Program-made: the position numbers and the translations under genes
Notes under the pieces: model-generated
Databases searched by the model: none
The model's input: the letters and a program-made list of their open reading frames with translations, nothing else
What the model was told of the DNA's origin: nothing
Part shown: piece after piece, positions 44,870-55,657 of the stretch
Layout of the letters: every line of letters begins with the position of its first letter
Numbering within the stretch: the first letter of the stretch is position 1
Origin: Dactylorhiza incarnata
Lineage: Eukaryota; Streptophyta; Magnoliopsida; Asparagales; Orchidaceae
Assembly: GCA_033032865.1 (NCBI GenBank)
Contig: JAWHQI010000121.1
Coordinates: 124,001 to 188,000 of the forward strand
DNA length: 64,000 nucleotides
Direction: 5' to 3'

Positions 44870-46050
44870 AAAACTTGATAGAGATTTTATATAGTTTTAA
44901 AAATAATTCCAACTAACATCCCAATTTAGGCAAGTGTACCTATCGAAAATATAGTATAGGAAGGATGTCGTATTTGCCCGATGCCTGCTGAGTAATCTTA
45001 CTCACGTAAATTAATATTATTTTATCAGAAATAAAATAGAGTTTTGAAAATAATTAAAAGAAGAGAAACATTTGATCGAGAATCCTTCTTAAGTAAAATA
45101 GTTCGTAAACTAGAATTCATAAAAAATGGATTTAGACAAACTTGACCGTGGAGGTTCCCAAAATATGGTAGAGCCTCTCTCGAGAGAACTACCACCTAAC
45201 CTTAGGTTGATCGATTAAGACCCGTCGGCCAGTCGAAACCCCTAAGCTTGCTTTATGCGGTGAGCCCCACTATTGGATTTGAATCCAATCCGAAAGATTT
45301 GTGTCACCCTCTCTCGAGGAATAAATACAACTCTTTTTATCTTTGGGTGATCTCCTCGTTTGTATGGATCTCTCGATCACTAGCATACAGATCTTAGATC
45401 GAGAAATATATTCACGACATATGAATTCGAAGCAATTAAATTCAAAGATAAATATTAGTTTTCCAAAACTAAACTATGAAAAAGAGATTACAAAATAAAA
45501 CTACTTAAGAATTCATCCGATCAAATGTAATAAAATTAGCTACTCGTGATTGAAGAAAACGAACATTTTATAACTATGAAAAGAGAAGTACAAGTGTGAG
45601 TAAAGTAAATCTAAGCTATGAATTGGAATTGCAAAGCATAAAATAAATTTCATAACTAAAATTACACTAATGAAATGCAGAAAAACTACTCTATAATTGA
45701 CCCAATCGAAGCAAGGACTGGATCCCTTGACAATGGCAGCAGCTGGAAATTTATAAGGAGAAAATTCAGAAGTCACGCCCCTAGGTCACGGGCCACGCCC
45801 GTGACCTAGGGCGCGTACAAAGAAAAACTTCAAAATTACACTAGGAAGCATTCGAGAGAAAATTGTAATTTTCCTCAGTACACGCCCGTGTTCACGCCCA
45901 TGTCACGCCCAAGACATTAGGGCGTGTACTTGGGAAAATTCTTTAGATTTGTAGATAATCTCATACTCGTCCCGAAATGTGGTGGCACATCCCGCAACTC
46001 TTCCTGGATTGAAAGTTATGATCATTTGAAATTCTGCAACAAGCATAGTC

Positions 46051-46263
46051 TTATTCATTGTTTTTGGAGAGTACACGACCTTGGGTCACACCCATGACTT
46101 GATTAGAATAACATTCCTCGCTAGAATGATTTGCACCACTAAAATAACAAATAAGTTGGCGCTTTCGTGCGGCTTCCAAAAGGTTTACCTTATGTTGAAG
46201 CTCGGCAACTTTTGCGGCCAACTGAGATATCATTATATTTTTTTTGAAAAAATAAATTAACAA
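46051..46263 (-). pseudogene. R1 gag fragment
   Basis: 70 residues; second knuckle Cys changed to Ser (CYFSGANHSSEEC). Confidence 0.5.
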
Positions 46264-46370
46264 CCGTTACTTAATAGAAAGGAATTAAAAAAAAACAAAA
46301 AGAGAAATGAGGGCGGAGAAAGAGAATGATAAAAGTAATAAAATTTACGCTTTAAAAATATCAACAAAAA

Positions 46371-46389
46371 TTCCCCGGCAACGGCGCCA
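46371..46389 (-). other. R1 primer-binding site
   Basis: Perfect tRNA-Asp match. Confidence 0.88.
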
Positions 46390-47717
46390 AAAACTTGATA
46401 GAGATTTTATATAGTTTTAAAAATAATTCCAACTAACATCCCGATGTAGGCAAATGTACCTATCGAAAATATAGTATAAGAAGGATGTCTTGTTTGCCCG
46501 AGGCCTGTTGAGTAATCTTACTCACGTAAACTAATATTATTTTATCGGAAATAAAATAGAGTTTTGAAAATAATTAAAAGAAGAGAAACATTTGATCGAA
46601 AATCCTTCTTAAGTAAAATACTTCGTAAATCTAGAATTCATAAGAAATGGATTTAGACAAACTTGACCGTGGAGGTTCCCAAAATATGGTAGAGCCTCTC
46701 TCTCGAGAACTACCACCTAACCTTAGGTTGATCGATTAAGACCCCTCGGCCAGTCGAAACCCCTAAGCTTGCTTTATGCGGTGAGCCCCACTATTGGATT
46801 TGACTCTAATCCGGAAGATTTGTGTCACCCTCTCTCGAGAAATGCATACAACTCTTTTTATGTTTGGGTGATCTCCTTGTTTACGTGGATCTCTCGATCA
46901 CTAGCATACAGATCTTAGATCGAGAAACATATTCGCGACATATGAATTCGAAGCAATTAAATTCAAAGATAAATCCTAGTTTTCCAAAACTAAACTATGA
47001 AAAAGAGATTACAAAATAAAACTACTTTAAAATTGATCCGATCAAATGTAATAAAATTAGCTACTCGTGATTGAAGAAAAAGAACATTTTATTACTATGA
47101 AAAGAGAAGTACAAGTGCGAGTAAAATAAATCTAAGCTATGAATTATAATTGCAAAGCATAAAATAAATTTCATAAAGAAAATTACACTAATGAAATGCA
47201 GAAAAACTACTCTAAAATTGACCCAATCGAAGCAAGGAACTGGATCCCTTGACAATGGCAGCAACTGGGAATTTATAAGGAGAAAATTCAGAAGTCATGC
47301 CCCTATGTCACGCCCGTGACCTAGGGCGTGTACAGAGAAAAACTTCCAAAATTACACTGGTAAGCATTCGGGAGAAAATTGTAATTTTCCTCAGTACACG
47401 CCCGTGTTCACGCCCATGTCACGCCCATGACATTAGGGCGTGTACTTAGGAAAATTCTCCAGATTTGCAGATAATGTCGTGCTCATCCCGAAATGTGGTT
47501 GCACGTCCCGTAACTCTTCGTGCGGCCTCAAAAAGGATTACCTTATGTTGAAGCTCGACAACTTTTGCGACCAACTGAGATATCATTATATTTTTTTGGA
47601 AAAAGAAAATTAACAACTGTAACTTAATAGAAAGGAATTTAAAAAAAAAAGAAATGGGGGCGGAGAAAGAGAATGATAAAATTAATAAAATTTACGCTTT
47701 CAAAATATCAACAAAAA

Positions 47718-47736
47718 TTCCCCGGCAACGGCGCCA
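47718..47736 (-). other. R1 primer-binding site
   Basis: Perfect tRNA-Asp match, at the end of the shortened unit. Confidence 0.88.
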
Positions 47737-48913
47737 AAAATTTGATAGAGATTTTATATAGTTTTAAAAATAATTAAAACTAACATCCCGATGTAGGCAA
47801 GTGTACCTATCGAAAATATAGTATACGAAGGATGCCGTATTTGCCCGAGGCCTGTTGAGTAATCTTACTCACGTAAATTAATATTATTTTATCGAAAATA
47901 AAATAATGTTTTGAAAATACTTAAAAGAAGAGAAACATTTGATCGAGAATCCTTCTTTAAGTAAAATACTTCGTAAATCTAGAATTCATAAGAAATGGAT
48001 TTTGACAAACTTGACCGTGGAGGTTTCCAAAATATGGTAGAGCCTCTCTCGAGAGAACTATCACCTAACCTTAGGTTGATCGATTAAAACCCCTCGGCCA
48101 GTCGAAACCCCTAAGCTTGTTTTATGTGGTGAGCCCCACTATTAGATTTGACTCCAATCCGGAAGATTTGTGTCAACCTCTCTCGAGGAATGCATACAAC
48201 TCTTTTTATCTTTGGGTGATCTCCTCGTTTGCATGGATCTCTCGATCACTAGCATACAAATCTTATATCGGGAAACATATTCGCAACATATGAATTCGAA
48301 GCAATTAAATTCAAAGATAAATCCTAGTTTTCCAAAACTAAACTATGAAAAAGAGATTACAAAATAAAACTACTTAAGAATTCATCCGATCAAATGTAAT
48401 AAAAATAGATACTCGTGATTGAAGAAAAAGAACATTTTATAACTATGAAAAGAGAAGTACAAATGCGAGTAAAGTAAATCTAAACTATGAATTGGAATTG
48501 CAAAGCATAAAATAAATTTCATAAATAAAATTACACTAATCAAATGCAGAAAAACTACTCTAAAATTGACCCAATCGAAGCAAGGACTGGATCCCTTGGC
48601 AATGGCAGTAGCTGGGAATTTATAAGAAGAAAATTCAGAAGTCACGCAGCTAGGTCACGCCCGTGACCTAGGTCGTGTACAGAGAAAAAATTCCAAAATT
48701 ACACTGGGAAGCATTCGGGAGAAAATTGTAATTTTCCTCAGTACACGCCCGTGTTCACGCCCATGTCGCGCCCATGACATTAGGGTGTGTACTTTGGAAA
48801 ATTCTCCAGATTTGTAGATAATCTCGTGCTCGTCCTGAAATGTGGTGGCACGCCCCGTAACTATTCCTGGATTGAAAGTTATGATCATTTGAAATTCTGC
48901 AACCAGCATAGTT

Positions 48914-49126
48914 TTATTCATTGTTTTTGGAGAGTACATGACCTTGGGTCACACCCATGACTTGATTAGAATAACATTTCTCGCTAAAATGATTTGCACC
49001 ATAAAAATAATAAATAAGTTGGCGCTTTCGTGCGGCCTCCAAAAGGTTTACCTTATGTTGAAGCTCGACAACTTTTGCGGCCAACTGAGATATCATTATA
49101 TTTTTTTGGAAAAAGAAAATTAACAA
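48914..49126 (-). pseudogene. R1 gag fragment
   Basis: 70 residues; the first two knuckle Cys are Tyr (YYFYGANHFSEKC). Confidence 0.5.
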
Positions 49127-49241
49127 CCGTTACTTAATAGAAAGGAATTTAAAAAAAAAAAAGAGAAATGGTGGCGGAGAAAGAGAATGATAAAAGTAAT
49201 AAAATTTACGCTTTCAAAATATCAACAAAAATTCCCCGGCA

Positions 49242-49246
49242 ACGGC
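49242..49246. repeat. Target-site duplication of R2-type solo LTR (ACGGC)
   Basis: ACGGC here and at 51158-51162; removing the insert rebuilds an R1 primer site starting at 49232. Confidence 0.92.
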
Positions 49247-51157
49247 TGATGCGCAAATCCTGTACACCACTATAGGCGGTAGCGAGACTGCGATCCGAAC
49301 GGCAGTGAACCGGTCGTTGTCAAGTAATAATATGAGGAAGTAAATCCCCAAGTATCGAATCTCTCAAGGAACACAGTAAGGTGGAGTTAACGTTCGAGGA
49401 AGGACTTGAGATCGAAGTCCTATGGGTAGGATGAATTGCGGACACGGGGGTTGATTTGGTTTGTGGAAAATAAAGAGAAAAAGCTACAACTACTCCTATG
49501 CAATGCCGCTATGCAATGCTTCGCTTGGCGGGATGGAGACTAGGCAGGCCTTGAGCGCGCTGCGTCGCAAGGGCGGATGGACGAGTAGGCTAGCGGAATT
49601 GAACAATGCAGGCCTTGAGCGCGCTGCTTCGTTAGGCGGGATGGAATACGGGCCGCGATGCCACGCTTCGGTAGGCGGATGGACGAGTAGGCTAATGGAT
49701 CAAACTATGCAGGCCTTGAACGCGCTGCTTCGTTAGGCGGGATGGAATACGGGCCGCGATGCCACGCTTCGGTAGGCGGATGGACGAGTAAGCTAATGAA
49801 TCGAACTATGCAGGCCTTGAACGCGCTGCTTCGTTAGGCGGGATGGAATACGGGCCGCGATGCCACGCTTCGGTAGGCGGATGGACGAGTAGGCTAACGG
49901 AATGAGGGTCGCAAGCACCTCTTCGACAAGCACGCCACTAGCAATTGCTAGTGCGGCACCGGACAACCAACAATCCACACCACAAGGCACACCTCAAAAT
50001 AATAAGCAAGAATACTCAAATCACATAGACATAATCAAGTATAAATGCTAATAATCAAGTATGCTTCATCATAAAGTTAGATCTAACTACATATACATCA
50101 ATAAGAGGAGAATAAGGCAAGAAATCGACCGAATCCGAAGGCTCGTTGTAGATTCACGGTTGGAATCGCCGGGTTGTCAATCCGCGTCCAAGCTCGGTCC
50201 GCAACTACGTCCGGGGTAGAGAGAGCTGTCACGACTCTCCAATGGACCCGTCTTCATCGTGTCACGATCCGGTGGAGGTTGCAAACTTCCTCTTGCTTGA
50301 CGGTAATGGCGGCTAGATCTCTCTTTGGAGCTCTTGGATGAAGGAGGAGGCCGAGAGGAGACTCCGGCTTAAGATTGGCGTGAAGAGCAAGCCCGGAGCA
50401 CCTCCATATGGTGGGCGACGGTGGAGGGGCGAAACTGGGCGGAACCGGGCGGAAAACGGCGGCTGAAATCGGGCGTCCGACCTAAAATCGCGAGCAGCGG
50501 ATTTTATAGGCGCTGGAATTAAACAGTGCGCACGGTCAGTGGCGCACGACCAGTGGTCGTGCGCACTAGAATTCGGTGATCGTGCGCTCTGCCTGGACGG
50601 AACCTGCAAAGACAGAAATTACAAAATACAATGTTCGCACGACCAGTGGCGCACGACCGGTGGTCGTGCGCACTATCGTCAGTGGTCGTGCGCATTAGAC
50701 GAAACAGAACTCAGAAATTTAATGATAAGTGCGCACGAACAGTGGCGCACGACCGGTGGTCGTGCGCACTAGCGTAGATGGTCGTGCGCACTGCACCAAA
50801 CAGAACTCATAAAAGGGTTAAGTGCACACGATCATTGGCGCACGACCAGTGGTCGTGCGCAATAGAACCGGTGATCGTGCGCAGTGTTCCTGTGCAGAAT
50901 TGCACCGGAAGCACCTGCACGACTCCTGTTCTAGCGTACTACCACGAATCCAGCTACTGAAAGTGGCACCTAACAGTGCATGAAAACTACTAATGAAGAT
51001 AAACATGAAAACACACCAAAATGGGCCTAAAAGTGCACTTAGCTTGGAATAACAGGTAGAGAACAAATATGAGTGATTATGGATCTAAAATGTAGTGCAT
51101 TGACTCAAATACTGGCCCAGATGAGTCCATAAATGTGTATATAAATGGGACTCATCA
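49247..51157 (-). repeat. R2-type solo LTR, diverged subfamily
   Basis: 1911 bp with TGATG/CATCA ends and ACGGC target duplications. It shares the R2 LTR layout: GCAGGCCTTGAGCGC repeats, the GAAATCGACCGAATCCGAAG block, a minus-strand TATA (TATAAAAT, 50501-50508) and GCACGACCA/TGGTCGTGC palindromes (50525-50885). It is about 300 bp longer because of extra 101-bp repeats and an extra palindrome round. No internal region. Confidence 0.9.
49600..49905. repeat. 101-bp tandem repeat in the solo LTR
   Basis: Three copies, marked by GCAGGCCTTGA at 49608, 49709 and 49810, each continuing through GGGCCGCGATGCCACGCTTC and GGATGGACGAGTAGGCTAA. The R2 composite LTRs have one such copy. Confidence 0.9.
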
Positions 51158-51162
51158 ACGGC

Positions 51163-52338
51163 GCCAAAAACTTGATAGAGATTTTATATAGTTTTTAAAA
51201 TAATTCCAACAAACATCCCAATGTAGGCAAGTGTACATATCGAAAATATAGTATAGAAAGGATGTCGTATTTGCCCGATGCCTGTTGAGTAATCTTACTC
51301 ACGTAAATTAATATTATTTTATCGGAAATAAAATAGAGTTTTGAAAATAATTAAAAGAAGAGAAATATTTGATCGAGAATCCTTCTTAAGTAAAATACTT
51401 CGTAAATCTAGAATTCATAATAAATGAATTTAGACAAACTTGACCGTGGAGGTTCCCAAAATATGGTAGAGCCTCTCTCGAGAGAACTACCACCTAACCT
51501 TAGGTTGATCGATTAAGAGCCGTCGGCCAGTCAAAACCCATAAGCTTGCTTTATACGGTGAGCCTCACTATTGGATTTGACTCCAATCCGGAAGATTTGT
51601 GTCACCCTCTCTCGAGGAATGCATACAACTCTTTTTATCTTTGGGTGATCTCCTCATTTGCATGTATCTCTCGATCACTAGCATACGGATCTTAGATCGA
51701 GAAACATATTCGCGACATATGAATTCGAAGCAATTAAATTCAAAGATAAATCCTAGTTTTCCAAAACTAAACTATGAAAAAGAGATTACAAAATAAAACT
51801 ACTTAAGAATTCATCCGATCAAATGTAATAAAATTAGCAACTCATGATTGAAGAAAAAGAACATTTTATAACCATGAAAAGAGAAGTACAAGTGCGAGTA
51901 AAGTAAATCTAAACTATGAATTGGAATTGCAAAGCATAAAATAAATTTCATAAATAAATTTACACTAATGAAATGCAGAAAAACTACTCTAAAATTGACC
52001 CAATCGAAGCAAGAACTGGATCCCTTGACAATGGCAGCAGCTGGGAATTTATAAGGAGAAAATTCAGAAGTCACGCCCCTAGGTCACGCCCGTGACCTAG
52101 GGCGTGTGCAGAGAAAAACTTCCAAAATTACACTGGGAAGCATTCAGGAGAAAATTGTAATTTTCCTCAGTACACGCTCGTGTTCACGCCCATGTCACGC
52201 CCATGACATTAGGGCGTGTACTTGGGAAAATTCACAAGTCTTGTAGATAATCTCGTGCTCGTTCCGAAATGTGGTGGCACGTCCCGTAACTCTTCCTGGA
52301 TTGAAAGTTATGATCATTTGAAATTCTGCAACCAGCAT
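51163..52338 (-). mobile_element. R1 array, last block
   Basis: Resumes after the solo LTR (rest of the split primer site at 51158-51168) and runs through the LTR part, TATA and palindromes (52074-52215) to CTGCAACCAGCATA, where it is joined to R2 internal sequence. Confidence 0.87.
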
Positions 52339-54059
52339 ACGGAGAAAGTAAAAGCATATTACAACCACTCAAAATGGTGAACTACGGTGAATCATCCGGT
52401 CATGCATACAGAGAAAGTAAACTAAGCGCTGAGATAAGCATTGCTCAAGATTGGGGTGCCGGACAAACTCCACCGAAATCCATCGGTGTCGGCGACCATA
52501 GGCTCGCCCGGTCACATTCTCTCCACGACACTAGATTGGTTCATAGCGTGAGTCGGTAGGACTTTAGGCAAGAGATGGGGCCTGGGTTACGGTGAGGTAA
52601 ACAAAGATAAACCTGGAGGCTACGCACACCTAACCCAACATGAGCACAAGATAGAGCTACCTGCACGACGATAATAAACAAATGCATCACACCCCCAGAC
52701 TTGGACTTTTACAACATAGGTGTGTGCAACGCCCACTCCCAATACCAAAATTTCAAAATTTTCAATTCAACTTTTTCATAACAATCCCCATTTTTTTTTC
52801 TTTTCTTTCTCTTCTTCATTCTTCTTTTTCTTTCTTTTCTTTTTCAGCAAAAATATCAATGAATACACCCACAATTTCCACTATAGAAATTACCACATCA
52901 ACACCCCCCAAAATGTAAACATAACTATAATTTATAGCTCAGATTTGGGTGTGCGACTAGGTTAGGATTTTAAGCTTTTGGTGCGATAAAAGTGGGGCTG
53001 AATCAAGAGGAAGGGGTAGGCACAAAGGGGCTAGCAAGGGTAGATGATAGGCATGAAATAAAAAGCTCAACCGGGCCAAAATAATGGCCTACGTCATTCT
53101 CACGCACTAGAACTATCCTATGTCAATGCTTCAAGAATCGCATGGGGCAAGTTATAGTCACTGAGAAAGATTTTCCTTTCTCCCGACTCAAGCAATACGA
53201 GTCTAGCGATCGTTTACACACATCCCTACGCTACCGTTTGATTTCACCGGATTCACCATTTGAGTGGAGTAAACAACATTTACACTAATAGAAAAAATAT
53301 AAAACTATAAGTATAAAGAGAAGTCTAATCTACACAAATTTCTATGCAACCGAGCACTCGACTAGGAGCACTACTTGAGTCAACATTTTACTCTGCTACA
53401 TAGTCCTAAGCCATCACCTAGACTTTCCCAAATAAGCAGGAAAATTAAATTCACAACAGAGCAGGCAAAAGATGAGTACGCGCTCAAGTGGGTGCTGTGG
53501 TGTGCAATGAAGATAAACAATACTAAATAAATGAAATAGAAATACTTCTAGCATGCAATGCAATAGTGCATGTGCGTGGGCACACAGAACTACTCTCCCC
53601 CAGACTTAAACTAGACAATACACACAATATATATCTATGAAATTCAGAAAAGAGCTAGGGGAAGAGAGTACCCATTGCTCAGAAATGAGCATACCAGAAG
53701 ATTGGCGTGTAAGCTAAAATGAAGCTACAACATCTGCCATCCAGAAGAAGGATACCTGCAGGGGTCAGCTCCGCGGAAACAAAAGAAAATAGAAAACTGA
53801 GAAAAAAAATACTACTAACTAAACATGATTAGATGAAATAAGAATGCAGAAAAGAAAGATAACTACTGGGGTTATTGTCATCCCATCACGACTTATTCAA
53901 AAACTAAAGGTTCTAGCTAATGGGCGTATGAAAAATGAAATGGACAGGTAATTGTTCTAATATGCGTGTCGGTAACGGGTACCGATATGGCGATAGAACA
54001 GTCACGCCTCTACCCGAATATAGATAAAACCTGCCCATCACAGGTAGAGGGAAAAGAAA
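52339..54059 (-). mobile_element. R2 internal-region fragment, copy C
   Basis: Matches 7790-9482, starting inside the non-coding part, with polypurine-like copies at 52688-52702 and 53595-53607 and the pyrimidine tract at 52785-52848. No LTR, primer site or gag. It ends at the same base where copia copy 1 sits in the R2 composite, so it travelled together with copia copy 2. Confidence 0.85.
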
Positions 54060-54745
54060 TGTTGGAACAACCCTTTTACTGTTTTGGGCTAGGATCACTA
54101 TGTACTGATTAGGATCAGTTGACCCCATTGTATAGTTTAAGGGTCAAGTCTGTAGGCTGATAAATTAGCTAGAACATAAGATTAAATCTAAGGTTCCCAG
54201 CGCTCAACAAATGGCTTGCAGCGTTCGATGAATGACAAGTGGCGTTCGACGAATGTCTAGCATCGTTCGACAAATTGTTCTCAGCAAACTGAAATATTAC
54301 AGCCAGTTCCAGCACTTGACATTCTCTGATCAGTGTTCGACAAATGGCTAGCAGTGCTCGAAAGATGGCTCCCAGCGTTCGACAGTTTTTTCTCACAGCG
54401 CTCGACAGTTTTCCAGCCAGCGTTCGACATATTCTGGACAGCGCTCGACAGATTATAGCCAGCGTTCGACTGATCATTTATTGTAGCCCAGATTTGATAT
54501 CAACTATATTCTATCTATCCTAACAGCAAAACGACGAATATAACAGATCTATTTAATATCCTTTGGACGTATCCTGACAGATAAGGAAGGATATTAAACT
54601 GAGTTAATATATTCCCTTCTTTCCTTTTTCCAAGGCAGCAATAGCCGTTGACATTTAATGAAAAGGAATCTTTTCACAGTCAAAAATAAAAAGGACCTGC
54701 CAAAAATCGTTTGAGTGGACAGAATTCAAACATCGTTCTATTACA

Positions 54746-54795
<50 letters not shown>

Positions 54796-55540
54796 AAAGA
54801 AGAAGAAGCATATAGAGGAAAAGAGACATCTCAGAAAGCATTTTTTCTTCGTCTTCTTCTACAAGCAGCACAAAAACTTCTGAGAACATCATCCTCAAGA
54901 GCATTCACTCAGAATCTGCTGCAAATTCAGATCTTCTAAAAAGAGCAACAAGCAATCTGAATAACCTGTTCTTCCAGATCAATCTGCTACAGGAGATCTT
55001 AGTTTTCAAGAGAAAGCTCCTTCATCTTCTGTCAAATACTTCAATCTGACAGGGTGAGCTTTACAACAACATCCACTAGAGTCTTCTCTCAGCATCTTGA
55101 CAGAGAAGAATACTATAAACTCTTTCTTACCTCTCTTGTACAGGGTTATAACTCCCTTCAAAAGTTAACTCTCGGTGACAGGGCACCTTAGCAAAAACCT
55201 GCAGTTTGGTTAGAGCACCTTATCAACAGCTCACCTGGTGTGAGGGCACCTTATCAACAACCTCCTAGTGGATTCCTACCAAAGGTGGTAGAAGAGTAGA
55301 CGTACCCAGATTTATTGGGGAACTACTATAGCTCCTTGTGTCTTCTGTGTTTGATTATTTTCTGTGCTTGTGCTGTTTGTTTTGTGATTACATTTACTTA
55401 ATCATTCTGTTTATATAATTCTTACACTGCTTACACTTATATATAATACTATTTTAATTCCGCTATAAAAACTAAGGAAAAGTTTTAATACTCTATTCAC
55501 CCCCCCTCTAGAGTAACTTAAGATCTAACCTCCACTTTCA
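54060..55540 (+). repeat. Copia copy 2, 5' LTR
   Basis: 1481 bp; motif array 54199-54475 and the longest TA repeat of the three LTRs (54748-54792). Confidence 0.93.
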
Positions 55541-55542
55541 AT

Positions 55543-55554
55543 TGGTATCAGAGG
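55543..55554 (+). other. Copia copy 2 primer-binding site (tRNA-iMet)
   Basis: TGGTATCAGAGG, two bases after the LTR. Confidence 0.93.
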
Positions 55555-55657
55555 AGGGTTGATTATTTACATACTAACATCTGAATCACAAAGATCAACC
55601 AGATCTTAATTTATCTAAGAGCTTCTTTATTTAAGAATTTTATATCATTCAAAACTC

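Larger units (their letters stand above)
44350..49241 (-). mobile_element. R1 array, second block
   Basis: Three full units plus parts. Primer sites at 44851, 46371, 47718 and 49232 (spacings about 1520, 1347 and 1514 bp). The 1347-bp unit has lost about 190 bp including most of its gag scrap (junction at about 47519), with TTC shared at the breakpoint. It ends where the solo LTR splits the last primer site. Confidence 0.87.

Noticed and set aside
974..47736. tRNA-Asp gene fragments
   Set aside because: Only the 18-nt 3' complement is present, always next to an LTR end, so these are primer-binding sites and not tRNA genes.
48655..48939. Minus-strand 94-residue ORF downstream of the R1 gag scrap (also at 36274-36534 and 39510-39773)
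   Set aside because: Covers the U3 palindromes, ends in translated repeats, and is not conserved in frame across units.
54060..54065. Independent second insertion of the copia element at the same target
   Set aside because: The R2 flank is duplicated along with it and lesions in pol are shared; segmental duplication is simpler.
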